Part shown: piece by piece, positions 42,446 to 51,981 of the stretch
How the letters are laid out: each line of letters starts with the position of its first letter
Position numbering within the stretch: the first letter of the stretch is position 1
DNA from: Natronocella acetinitrilica
GTDB taxonomy: Bacteria; Pseudomonadota; Gammaproteobacteria; Nitrococcales; Aquisalimonadaceae
Assembly (NCBI RefSeq): GCF_024170285.1
Contig: NZ_JALJXV010000011.1
Location: forward strand, 62,001 to 126,000
Length of the DNA: 64,000 nucleotides
Reading direction: 5' to 3'
Notes under the pieces: model-generated
Databases searched by the model: none
Seen by the model: only the letters and a program-made list of their open reading frames with translations
Told to the model about the DNA's origin: nothing
Made by a program: the position numbers and the translations under genes

Positions 42446-43141
42446 ATGGGAGACTGGCTCAGCTACCGACTCGAGGACTTTATCCCCTTCACCGCCGAGG
42501 TCTACTTTCGCCTGATCGAGCGTATCAACGAGAGTTTCTGGCCCTTGCAGCTGCTGATGGTCTTCCTCGGCCTGGTCGCGGTACTCCTCGCCTGGCGCGG
42601 ATGGCGGCGGTTCGGTCTGGCACTGGTTGCCGGGGCATGGCTGGTCAGCGGCTTTGTCTTCCACCTCCAGTATTACGCGGAAATCAATGTCCTTGCCGGT
42701 AACCTTGCGGTTCTATTCTTTGTCCAGGCGGTGCTGATGCTGACCGTCGCCTCCTTCGGCGCTGGGGGACCGTCAGCGCGGCGAAGTGGTGGCCTTCGAA
42801 CCGTCGTCGGTGTCGCCATCGCCGCCTTCGGAAGCGCCGCCTACCCGCTGCTGGCACCGCTCACAGGCAACGGCTGGAGGCAGGCCGAAGTCTTTGCCCT
42901 GCATCCGGACCCAACGGCCATCGTCACCCTGGGTTTCCTGCTCATCGCCTTGCGCGGCTCCGCCAGCTGGCTGGTGTACCCGATCCCGCTACTGTGGTGC
43001 CTGATCACCACGCTCACCCTGATACCACTTCAGGTCGGTTGGGCCCTGCTTCCCTTGGGAATTGCCACCATCACGGTGCTGGGCCTGGCTGCCGCGGCAT
43101 TCGAGGATCGCTTTCGTACGCGCAACTGCCGTGCCAGCTAA
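42446..43141 (+). CDS. DUF6064-type membrane protein
   Basis: 231 residues from the ATG at 42446, 8 bp after the reductase stop; a TTG at 42425 would overlap it. Opening matches the family pattern (YFRLIERINESFWPLQLLMV) and seven or so hydrophobic helices follow, with the conserved PLLAPLTGNGWRQAEVFALHPDPTAIVTLGFLL region. Membrane protein of unknown role; the HPDPTA motif recalls known DUF6064 proteins. Confidence 0.75.
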   Translation: MGDWLSYRLEDFIPFTAEVYFRLIERINESFWPLQLLMVFLGLVAVLLAWRGWRRFGLALVAGAWLVSGFVFHLQYYAEINVLAGNLAVLFFVQAVLMLTVASFGAGGPSARRSGGLRTVVGVAIAAFGSAAYPLLAPLTGNGWRQAEVFALHPDPTAIVTLGFLLIALRGSASWLVYPIPLLWCLITTLTLIPLQVGWALLPLGIATITVLGLAAAAFEDRFRTRNCRAS

Positions 43142-43208
43142 CCGGCGGTGTTCGTGGGCGACATGCACTGGTTGCGGAACTCCCTCAGTCCGTGTGCTAG
43201 TCAGGGTT

Positions 43209-43449
43209 CTAGAAAAGATGGCGCTGCACGAGCCCTGCGACGGTTTCCGCCTGTTCCTCATGGAGGCCCAGGGTGCCGGTGGGCAGGCACGAGAACGTGA
43301 TGCTGGGCAGGGCTCCCGCCGGTGACGAACACGGCCGTGCCGAGGCGGGCGCCGCGCTCATCGAAGGGGGTCGTGATGCGTTGACCGCCGAAATGCCAGC
43401 TGAATTGCCGTGTGATGGCCATCCGCCGCCCTGCTGCCGGTGTACTCAT
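43209..43449 (-). pseudogene. Decayed gene remnant downstream of the mscS-like pseudogene
   Basis: An ATG at 43449 one base after the mscS stop opens a frame (MAITRQFSWHFGGQRITTP..., then GTAVFVTGGSPA) that ends abnormally. A second frame overlapping it continues in protein-like fashion (LPSITFSCLPTGTLGLHEEQ, AETVAGLVQRHLF) to a TAG at 43209. Joined by a frameshift near 43310, the two would be about 80 residues. The fragments resemble the N- and C-terminal ends of a small hydrolase with most of the middle deleted. I see this by eye only; it may be coincidence. Confidence 0.3.
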
Positions 43450-43450
43450 G

Positions 43451-45958
43451 TCAGCGGGTTGTCGCCGAACCCGCCGGGGGGTAATCCAGCCCGTCTGCCA
43501 TGGCACCGCGGGTATCGTGGTCGAAGTCCGGAAACGGCAGTTGGTTGTTCTTGCGAAGTTGATCGATGATCCCCTCGACACGTTCCCTGCGTTCCTCGTC
43601 GATGCCCCCGTCGCGAGCGACGTAGTTCACCGTTGACGGGAAGGCGAAGCCGGTGCCCGATTCATCGACGATGTCGATGAGGCGGAGGAAGATATCTTCC
43701 TGCACACCGAGATACTTGCTCCAGTCCGTGGTTCTCACATAGGCGAAGATCGCGATGTGCAGCGAGTGCGCACCGAACCCGGCGAAGCGCGCCCGGGCCG
43801 AATCGCCCTCGACCATGGGATGTTGCAGCAATAGCTTGCGGATTTCCGTCAGCACCCAGCGGACCTGATCGGGCGTGGTTTCGTAACGCAGTTCCACCTC
43901 GGTATTGATCAGGATGCTGTCCCGACGCGAGTAGTTCTCGATATGCATGGCGGCGAACTCGGCGTTGGGAATGGTGACAATCGTCCGGTCGAGGGAACGG
44001 ATTCTGACCGAGCGCAGGCCAATGGTCTCGACCACTCCGATATTTTCGCCGAACCGGCAGAAATCGCCCGCTTTCACGGGTTTGTCGGCGAACAGAGTGA
44101 TTCCGCCGATGAAGTTCTCGACCGTGGAACGCGCCGCCAGCGCGACCGCCAGGCCGCCGATACCCAGACCGGCCAGTACCCCCTGGTAGGGTAGCGAGAG
44201 CACTTCCGCCAGGAACAGGATCGTTCCGATGATGACCACGAGTTTGGCGAGCGAAGTCAGCAGGGAGTGCAGGATCTCGTCGCGATACTGGGAAATTTTC
44301 GGGTCGACGGCGAAGAAGTGGCTGATCCGGTCGACCAGATGCTAGGCCAGCCATCCACCGGCGATCGAAAGCACGACGCCGAGAGCAATGCGAAGCGGGA
44401 TGTCGACGTTCTGCGGAAGACCAAGCCAGCCGACGAGCAGCAGGCCGCTCCACGCGACGAGGACCAGCAGCAGCGGCAGGGAGAAGCGCACCACCACGTT
44501 GGTATTGTCGTCATGTCGACCATCGTTTCGACCAAGCCGCAACATGCGGACGGTCAGCCAGCTCAGCAGCCAGCTCACCGGAATACTGACCAGCAGCCAC
44601 GCTGTCAGCGTCAACCATTGCCACACCTCGACGCCGCCCACCTCGTTCAGGAGGTCCCGGTTGACCGCGCGAATCTGGCTGCGAAGCTCGAAAAACGGTG
44701 ACGATGCCTCGGTGATGGCCAGTTCGTCACGCGGCATGTCCTCGAGTGCGATGAACAGATCACGGGCGGAATCAACAGTCTCGGCGCTGAACTGCCAGAT
44801 CCAGGTCTCGTTTTCACCGTCCTCCGATACGTCCACCAGCACTGGCACGATTTCCACGCTCCCCGCCGGATGCTGGAAGTGGAGGTAGGGAGACTGCTGC
44901 TTGGGGTTGTCAGGAATCTCCTGGGGCAGGACCAGTCCGATTCGGTCCATCACCTCCTTGAGGTATTCGCCGCGCAGCGCAGCTTCGTCGGACCTGATGG
45001 CAGAGGGAATCTGCGACATATCCATTGTCTTGACGAACAGATCTGTCGGATCGGTTCGCCACAGTTCCCATTGCTCCTGGAAGGTTCGCATCGTATCGCG
45101 TGGCGACTTCAGCAGGTGATGCTCGCGGGCGTGCGGCATTTCGCCGTCGAACAATCGAAGCATGGAGACCAGCGCCCGATCCATCTCTTCCTGCGATGGC
45201 ACGACCAGAAGCCAGCGATCGGATCCGTCCGGTGCCTCCTCGCGAACGAAGCTCAGGTCGATCTGGGCTCGCGTACCGGCCTGCGACAGGGTCGCGACGT
45301 ACTCCGTGGTCTCTGGGTCCGACGGGACCAATCGGCGCACCCGCACGGTGGTCCGATCGAGCACGTTGAAAAGCTCCATCGCGAGTCCGATCCGCGCCGC
45401 GGGGGGGAGGTCTTCCGGGTATCTGTCGTAGTCGAGCAGCGGCAGCACCGGTCCGAACCGGTCGGTACGGCCATCGCGTGCATCGTTGCCGGCCCGCAGA
45501 AAGGCAAACAGCGTGTCGCCGGGAGTCGAGGCGGCAGGGATGGTCTCCACCTGCCGGATCTCGTCGGCATCCTTGCGCCGTGCAGTCCACCATTCACCGG
45601 TACCAAATCGGCCCATGAAGGTTTCGCCGTCGGGTGACAGCGAGAAGACGAACTCACCCGTACCGCCGGGGTCGCTCCAGGTGCCCCTGAGAGTGCGTCC
45701 GTCCACCTGGCCGCTAATCTCTCCCTCCAGGACCGGGTAGGTGCCCTCGACGCGCCCGTCGCCCGACTGTTCCAGAAACAGCACAGCGCCGCCATCGCGC
45801 CAGCGACTGTCTCAGGCCCCGGTCCAATCGGTGACCTCGTCGGAGAAGGCAGCGACCGGCAGCAAGCCGAAACCGATCAGCAGAATCAGGAAAGGAAGAG
45901 CAGCCCGGTGGAGTGAGGCGCGGCAGTCATGGAGTAACCCCTGTGCCATTGATCCCAT
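43451..45958 (-). pseudogene. MscS-family mechanosensitive channel, disrupted by two nonsense codons
   Basis: One reading frame runs from an ATG at 45958 (alternative 45949) to TGA at 43451 and is broken only by TGA at 45812-45814 and TAG at 44342-44344, with no frameshift. Order: signal peptide (LPFLILLIGFGLLPVAAF), a beta-rich periplasmic domain interrupted at DWTGA*DSRWRDGG (TGG to TGA would restore a Trp), a long periplasmic region, about four helices, and the MscS core (GVLAGLGIGGLAVALAARSTV, FIGGITLFADKPVKAGDFCR, TIVTIPNAEFA). Second stop falls at GWLA*HLVDR, just before the last membrane helices. About 836 codons if intact. The reverse-strand TGA and TAG are ordinary stops elsewhere here, so recoding is unlikely; decay or sequence error are the alternatives. 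Confidence 0.85.
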
Positions 45959-46057
45959 CCCATAGGTTTTTGCGGCGACTGGAACAACATAACGTATAGG
46001 GATCACCGGTAAAAGTGCCGGTTTCGAAGGAGCGGCACGAGCCGGGAGGGGCATTGC

Positions 46058-46272
46058 TCATTCGAGTTCCTGTCGTGCCTGCCGGAACCAGGCGATGATT
46101 GTCCGCAGATGCTCGTCACCGTAGAGGCGACGGAAACGCTGAGTTTCCTCGTGTTCGGAGTTCTGCCAAACGGTCAGCCGTTCCTCGACGAACGCAACTG
46201 TGAGCGGAATGCCGCAGTCCTCGGTTATGCAATGCCGCCAGGCCTCATAGCTGTCCGGGATTGGGTCGGTAT

Positions 46273-46276
<4 letters not shown>
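46058..46276 (-). CDS. Small hypothetical protein coupled to a COG0523 GTPase
   Basis: 72 residues, all helical, Trp/Arg/Glu rich ([54 protein letters not shown]). Starts inside the stop of the COG0523 gene (ATGA), so it is translated with it. It contains two cysteines (HCITEDC) but no metal-site pattern I recognise. Function unknown; a role beside the metallochaperone is suggested only by coupling. Confidence 0.65.
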
Positions 46277-47508
<1,232 letters not shown>

Positions 47509-47530
47509 CACGCAATCTCCTCCAAAAAAC

Positions 47531-47548
47531 GAAACAGTATAACATTCC
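47531..47548 (-). promoter_or_regulatory. Candidate Zur-like half-site before the COG0523 gene
   Basis: Reads GGAATGTTATACTGTTTC on the minus strand. The left half GAATGTTATA is the same as in the perfect palindrome at 54935; the right half (CTGTTTC) is degenerate. It lies 23-40 bp before the ATG of the zinc GTPase, where a repressor would block RNA polymerase. Confidence 0.45.
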
Positions 47549-47567
47549 CGAGCTGAGCTCAAATATT

Positions 47568-47586
47568 GCGAACGATTCTCATTTGT
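47568..47586 (+). promoter_or_regulatory. Candidate Fur-type box
   Basis: GCGAACGATTCTCATTTGT, 11 of 19 matches to the Fur consensus, with the core GATTCTCATT strongly reminiscent of gammaproteobacterial Fur boxes. It lies about 52 bp before the first of two small plus-strand genes and on the far side of the zinc-GTPase gene's start. Confidence 0.4.
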
Positions 47587-47637
47587 GTTTACATCATGGC
47601 CAGGTTCTTTCGTCATTCAAACCATGGAGGGCTAAGC

Positions 47638-47835
47638 ATGAAAGGCCGAGGGCCCGTGAATCTGGTCTGGTGGATCCTGGTGTCCGGCATCGTGCTCGCC
47701 GTGGCGCTGGACAACTCTCTGTACTGGGACGAAGAACTGCTTCGGGAGCGGGAGTCGCGGATCGTTGTGGCGGCCGCGGGGCCATTGCCGACGGTGACCG
47801 TCACCTTCCCTGATCAGCCATGGAGAGACCACTGA
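47638..47835 (+). CDS. Small single-span membrane protein
   Basis: 65 residues from the ATG at 47638, chosen for the strong GGAGGGCTAAGC ribosome-binding site. One hydrophobic segment (LVWWILVSGIVLAVAL) after a basic N-terminus, then a charged and Pro-rich periplasmic tail (RERESRIVVAAAGPL). No family recognised. Begins a two-gene cassette, with the next start two bases past its stop, divergent from the zinc GTPase. Confidence 0.6.
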   Translation: MKGRGPVNLVWWILVSGIVLAVALDNSLYWDEELLRERESRIVVAAAGPLPTVTVTFPDQPWRDH

Positions 47836-47837
47836 CA

Positions 47838-48134
47838 ATGAACACGGTGAAATTGCCTGACGGGCAGGCCACGGATCTCATCCGCCGCGGTAATCTCGAG
47901 GGCGACTGGTCGCCGTTTCTCACCGCCCTGCGTTGCCAGCACCCCATGCCCCTGCTGCGGTTCTTGCTGGCGAGGGGCATCGGGCCTAGCACTCGGCTCC
48001 TGAGCCGGGGAGTTGCGGCGAATGCGCTGCCATTGGGCGTCGCTGAACTGCTGGTGCGACACGGCTGGCCTCTGCCGCCCACGGCCGATCCTTGCCCTTG
48101 CGTCCCCAGCATGGCATCGCCTCGACTGCATTAG
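47838..48134 (+). CDS. Small hypothetical protein
   Basis: 98 residues, no signal or membrane segment. Helical with repeated Leu/Arg faces (FLTALRCQHPMPLLRFLLARG; PSTRLLSRGVAANALPLGVAELLVRHG), C-terminus with CPC. Begins 2 bp after the previous stop. Resembles ankyrin-like or helical-hairpin packing (LLRFLLARG...ELLVRHGW) but too short to assign. Function unknown. Confidence 0.55.
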   Translation: MNTVKLPDGQATDLIRRGNLEGDWSPFLTALRCQHPMPLLRFLLARGIGPSTRLLSRGVAANALPLGVAELLVRHGWPLPPTADPCPCVPSMASPRLH

Positions 48135-48155
48135 CGCCATGCCGGATTTTCGATT

Positions 48156-48173
48156 TGTTATACTATTGCATTT
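48156..48173 (+). promoter_or_regulatory. Extended -10 promoter and weak Zur-like site before the DUF1289 gene
   Basis: TGTTATACT contains an extended -10 (TG-n-TATACT, 48156-48164), giving transcription from about 48171 and a short leader with GGAGATCCG before the GTG at 48194. The same bases TGTTATACT equal the left part of the zinc-GTPase site, so a repressor could bind here. Confidence 0.4.
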
Positions 48174-48193
48174 GCAGATTCCGGAGATCCGTT

Positions 48194-48367
48194 GTGGCGA
48201 AGCGTATCGACAGCCCCTGCGTCAGTGTCTGCCAGTTCAAGGGCGATGTCTGTGTGGGTTGCGGGCGCAACAAGGTGGAGATCAAGGCATGGCACGGCAT
48301 GAAGCGGAAGGAGAAAATCCTTGTCGGCAAGCGTGCGGCGCAACGCCTTAAGAAGGTTGCACGATAG
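48194..48367 (+). CDS. DUF1289 Cys-rich protein
   Basis: 57 residues from the GTG at 48194 (GGAG 10 bases before). DUF1289 pattern: SPCVSVCQFKGDVCVGCGR (four cysteines in CxxxC...CxxC) followed by EIKAWHGMKRKEK and a basic tail. The family is a small likely zinc-finger or metal-binding protein of unknown function found across proteobacteria. Confidence 0.85.
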   Translation: MAKRIDSPCVSVCQFKGDVCVGCGRNKVEIKAWHGMKRKEKILVGKRAAQRLKKVAR

Positions 48368-48497
48368 TATTGCCCTTGCTTCCACTCCACGAATGGGCCT
48401 GCACTGACTGGATTTGCTAAGTCCCCAAACCTGGTATCCATCGGCTGAACTCCATGACAGTCTATTGAGTGATCACGCTTGGCGAGCAGGTTGACCC

Positions 48498-49247
48498 ATG
48501 TCGAAACGAGGCAGTTTCTCCGCAACCCTTGCCTGGACCGGTCTCGCCCTGATGATGCTCGGGCTTCTCCCGGTTGTTGGCGTGGGTCCCGCCTACCGCA
48601 CTGGGGTGCTGCCCTTGGGAGTGGCTTTCGATGGCCTCCGTTACGGCACCCATGCGGCCCTTACCGCGACGGCCCTGGGGCTGGCGGGCCTGATTGGGGT
48701 GCTGCGCCATGGCCGTGTCGCCGCCACTGCCGCTGCCGTCGTGGCGGTGGCCGGCGGCCTGTCCACGAGCGCCCTGCCGATCCTGCACTGGCAACAGGCG
48801 CAGGATGCGCCGCCCATCCACGACATCACCACCGACACCAATGATCCACCGCCGTTCGAGGCGCTGGCCAGCGCCCGGGAGCAGGCTCCGAATGCGGTGG
48901 ACTACCCCGGAGAGGAGACTGCCCGACAGCAGCGGGAGGCCTATCCGGAGATCGAGCCGCTCATTCGCTCCGAGGAGCCGGCGGTGGTGATGGAGGCAGT
49001 GGAGACCGTGGCGCTGGCCCGCGGCTGGCACGTGGCGTACGTCGGTGACACTCGCCTGGAGGCGACTGCCACCACCACCTGGTTCGGCTTCGAGGACGAT
49101 GTGGTTGTCCGGTTGCGGGAGGAGAACGGAGGCACGCGGGTGGATGTGCGCTCGGCATCCCGGCTGGGAGTGGGCGACGCCGGCGCCAACGCGGCGCGCA
49201 TCAGCGCCTACCTCGACACCCTGGAGCGCGAACTAGAGGGGCCGTGA
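48498..49247 (+). CDS. DUF1499 domain protein with N-terminal membrane helices
   Basis: 249 residues. Three hydrophobic segments in the first 100 residues (LAWTGLALMMLGLLPVVGVG; ALTATALGLAGLIGVL; VVAVAGGLSTSALPIL) and a DUF1499 domain from about residue 103 (PPIHDITTDTNDPPPF, RSASRLGVGDAGANAARI), a fold of unknown function often found near membrane enzymes. Starts 130 bp after the DUF1289 gene; no closer link. Confidence 0.8.
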   Translation: MSKRGSFSATLAWTGLALMMLGLLPVVGVGPAYRTGVLPLGVAFDGLRYGTHAALTATALGLAGLIGVLRHGRVAATAAAVVAVAGGLSTSALPILHWQQAQDAPPIHDITTDTNDPPPFEALASAREQAPNAVDYPGEETARQQREAYPEIEPLIRSEEPAVVMEAVETVALARGWHVAYVGDTRLEATATTTWFGFEDDVVVRLREENGGTRVDVRSASRLGVGDAGANAARISAYLDTLERELEGP

Positions 49248-49290
49248 CGACGATGCCGGCAAAATGACGCTTTCCGTGCCGCACAGTCCC

Positions 49291-50067
49291 TCACTCGGCC
49301 ATCAGTAGCGTCTGCTCCCCCATGGGCAGACGCTGGAAGCGGACCTGGAAGGTGCGGTCCACCTCGGGGGATGCCAGCACCGCAGCGGTTGGTCCTTCAA
49401 GTACCGTGCGGCCGTCGCGGAACAGCACCACGCGGTCGACGAAGCGGGCCGCCAGGTTGAGGTCGTGCAGCACCAACACCAGCGCCATGTCGCTGGCCAG
49501 TTCCCGGAGACGGCGCATCAGCGCCAGTTGGTGGCAGACATCCAGGCTGGCGGTGGGCTCGTCGGCGAGCAGGATGGCGGGCCGCGCCGCCGCCGCCGAG
49601 GCGAACAGCACGCGCGCCTGCTCGCCCCCGGACAATGTGTCGAAGCGACGCCGTTGCAGTGCTTCCAGCTCGAACTCCTGTACCAGCCGCGCCACGTCCG
49701 TTGCCCCGGTGCTCGCGGTGGTGAAGGGCCAGCCTGCGAATCGTTGTCCCCGGCTCGCTCCCAGCGCCAGTAAATCGTCGACGCGGAAGTCCCAGTAGAT
49801 GTCGGCCTGCTGCGGCAGATAGGCGATGCGGCGGGCTCGCTCCAGCGGCTGCCAGGCCGCCCAGTCGCGCCCGCAGAGCTGTATCGTGCCGCTCGCCGGT
49901 GACAGCACGCCGGCCAGCACTTTCAGGCAGGTGCTCTTGCCGGAGCCGTTGGGCCCGAGGATGCCCAGCACCTCGCCGGCGGCAATGTCGATATTGGCGC
50001 AGTCCAGCGGGCGGGCGCCGTTCACCGTCACGGAGAGGTTGCTGGCCTTGAGCAGAGGTGCGGTCAT
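49291..50067 (-). CDS. ABC transporter ATP-binding protein (FecE/BtuD/HmuV type)
   Basis: 258 residues from the ATG at 50067 (TAPLLKASNLSVTVNGARPL), overlapping the permease stop by ATGA. Walker A LGPNGSGKSTCLKVL, Q-loop YLPQQADIYWD, signature LSGGEQARV, Walker B ILLADEPTASLD, H-loop VLHDLNLA. Energises import of a metal-chelate or cobamide by the FecCD-type permease next door. Last gene of the import operon. Confidence 0.93.
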   Translation of the reverse strand: MTAPLLKASNLSVTVNGARPLDCANIDIAAGEVLGILGPNGSGKSTCLKVLAGVLSPASGTIQLCGRDWAAWQPLERARRIAYLPQQADIYWDFRVDDLLALGASRGQRFAGWPFTTASTGATDVARLVQEFELEALQRRRFDTLSGGEQARVLFASAAAARPAILLADEPTASLDVCHQLALMRRLRELASDMALVLVLHDLNLAARFVDRVVLFRDGRTVLEGPTAAVLASPEVDRTFQVRFQRLPMGEQTLLMAE

Positions 50068-51062
50068 CGGCGGGCCTCGCGAACCAGAATGTAAAGAAAA
50101 AACGGCGCCCCCAGCAGAACGGTGAGCAGCCCCAGGGGAATTTCCGCCGGTGGCAGCAGCGCCCGGGCCAGCCCGTCGAACACCATCAGCAGGCCGCCGG
50201 CGGCGAGGGCGGAGTAGAGAATCAGCCGCCGGTGGGACGGCCCCAGCCACCAGCGAATCACGTGGGGTACGACCAGGCCGACGAAGCCGATGAGCCCGCC
50301 CCAGACCACGGCGACGGCAGTGACCGCCGCCGCCACCAGCACCGCCCGGTGCATGAAGGCTTGCACCGAAAGCCCCATGTTGGCGGCGACGTCCGGCCCC
50401 AGGCCCAGCACGTCCAGGCCACGCGCCAGCAGCAGGCAGGCCAGCAGCCCCAGGCCGGTGAGCGGGGCCAGCAGTGCCAGCTCGCCCCAGTGCGGCGTCT
50501 GGATCGCGCCCAGGGTCCAGGCGAGGATGGCCTGCAGGCTCATGGTGTCATCGGACAGCACCAGCATGAGCAGGCTGCGAATACTGGTGAGCATGGCGGC
50601 GATGGCGACGCCGGCGAGAATCAGGGCATGGGTCTGGCGTACGCCGGCGCTGCTGGCGATGAGCACCACGATCCACGTTGCCCCCCAGGCGCCGACGAAG
50701 GCCAGTAGCGGCAAGCCGATGGCGGTGGGCAGCGCCAGTGGCGCGAGGATGGCGATGGCCGCACCCACCGAGGCGCCGGAGGCGCTGCCAAGCAGGTAGG
50801 GCTCTGCCAGCGGGTTGCGGAACACGCCCTGGAACACGGCACCGGCCATGCCCAGGCAGGCACCGACACAGAAGGCGGCCAGTACCCGGGGCAGCCGCCA
50901 GTGCAGGATAATGTTGCCCAGGGTGGAGCCGCCGTCGGACACGGCAGCCCACAGTGCCGCCGGCGGCAGCAGTTCGGCGCCGAGCCAGACACCGCTCACG
51001 AAACAGGCGAGCAGCAGCAGGGCGACGCCCGGTACCGGATGACGTGCCAGCAATGCGTTCAT
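50064..51062 (-). CDS. FecCD/BtuC-family ABC transporter permease
   Basis: 332 residues with about ten membrane helices. Family motifs LPRVLAAFCVGACLGMAGAVFQGVFRNPLAEPYLLG (shown here as a single region near residue 60), GLSVQAFMHRAVL, and GFVGLVVPHVIRWWLGPSHR with the cytoplasmic coupling-helix region. Such permeases transport ferric siderophores, haem, cobalamin or metallophore complexes. Overlaps both neighbours by ATGA. Confidence 0.93.
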   Translation of the reverse strand: MNALLARHPVPGVALLLLACFVSGVWLGAELLPPAALWAAVSDGGSTLGNIILHWRLPRVLAAFCVGACLGMAGAVFQGVFRNPLAEPYLLGSASGASVGAAIAILAPLALPTAIGLPLLAFVGAWGATWIVVLIASSAGVRQTHALILAGVAIAAMLTSIRSLLMLVLSDDTMSLQAILAWTLGAIQTPHWGELALLAPLTGLGLLACLLLARGLDVLGLGPDVAANMGLSVQAFMHRAVLVAAAVTAVAVVWGGLIGFVGLVVPHVIRWWLGPSHRRLILYSALAAGGLLMVFDGLARALLPPAEIPLGLLTVLLGAPFFLYILVREARR

Positions 51063-51970
51063 GGCTCCGGGAAACGCTCCGGGTGGAGCAGGCGGGCCAT
51101 CTGTTCCACACCGTCCACCACGCGTGGACCGGGAATCAGCAGCAGGCTGCGGTTCACGGGGTGAACGGCACCATGGCGCACTGCCGTGGTCCGCTGCCAG
51201 CCAACCCGGCCTGCCACGCCCGTCGGGTCCATGTCGCGACGCGCCACCAGAATGACCTCCGGGTCGGCCTGAATCACGGCCTCGCCGGAGACCTGGCTGA
51301 GCCCGGTCAGATCGGGAAACACGCTGCGCCCGCCCGCCGCAACAAGGGCATCGAAGGTGTAAGTGCCGGGGCGTATGGTCATGAACCCGCCGCGGTCCGT
51401 TTCCCCGGTTTCGAAATAGACGTGTCGCGGCGGCGCGTCGGCGATGCGCACACGAACCTGCTCCAGTCGCGCCTGCAGCGCCTCGACGGCGGCTTCCGCC
51501 ACCGCCTCCTCGCCGGTGACCCGGCCCAGGAAGCGCAGGTTGTCGAATACCTGTTCCAGGTCGCGGTGCAGCAGCACCACTACGGGAATGCCGGCGGCTT
51601 CCATCGGCCGTAGCAAGGTGGCGGCGGCCTGGCGGGCAGGGGTCACCACCACGAGGTCCGGCTCAAGGCGGGCCATGGCCTCGGCGGAAAAGCCGAGGCG
51701 ACCGCCGACAATGGCCCGCCCGTCGCGGATGCCTCGCGGATACCGGGTGTAGTCCTCAATGCCGACGATGCGATCCGTCAGCTCCAGGGCGGCCAGCAGC
51801 TCCGTATTGCTGGCGAAGATGGAGATAATGCGCTGTGGCGGCTGCGCAATGGTGACCTCGCGCCCCAGTGCATCCACCACCGTGCGGGGAAACTCCGCCA
51901 TGACCGCTGACGGGAGCACAGAGGCCACCGCCAACAGGACTGCCAAGGGCAGGCGATACCGACGCCTCAC
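51059..51970 (-). CDS. Periplasmic metal-chelate/cobamide binding protein (BtuF/FecB-like)
   Basis: 303 residues from the GTG at 51970, 11 bases past the receptor stop; an alternative start at 52012 lies inside the receptor gene. Signal peptide LAVLLAVASVLPSAVMA. Class III binding fold: RTVVDALGREVTIAQPPQRI, FASNTELLAALEL, YPRGIRDGRAIVGGRLGFSA and VVLLHRDLEQVFDNLRFLGRV. No histidine-rich loop as in ZnuA-type proteins, so free zinc binding is not indicated; a chelate is more likely. Confidence 0.87.
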   Translation of the reverse strand: MRRRYRLPLAVLLAVASVLPSAVMAEFPRTVVDALGREVTIAQPPQRIISIFASNTELLAALELTDRIVGIEDYTRYPRGIRDGRAIVGGRLGFSAEAMARLEPDLVVVTPARQAAATLLRPMEAAGIPVVVLLHRDLEQVFDNLRFLGRVTGEEAVAEAAVEALQARLEQVRVRIADAPPRHVYFETGETDRGGFMTIRPGTYTFDALVAAGGRSVFPDLTGLSQVSGEAVIQADPEVILVARRDMDPTGVAGRVGWQRTTAVRHGAVHPVNRSLLLIPGPRVVDGVEQMARLLHPERFPEP

Positions 51971-51981
51971 ACCGAACAAGG

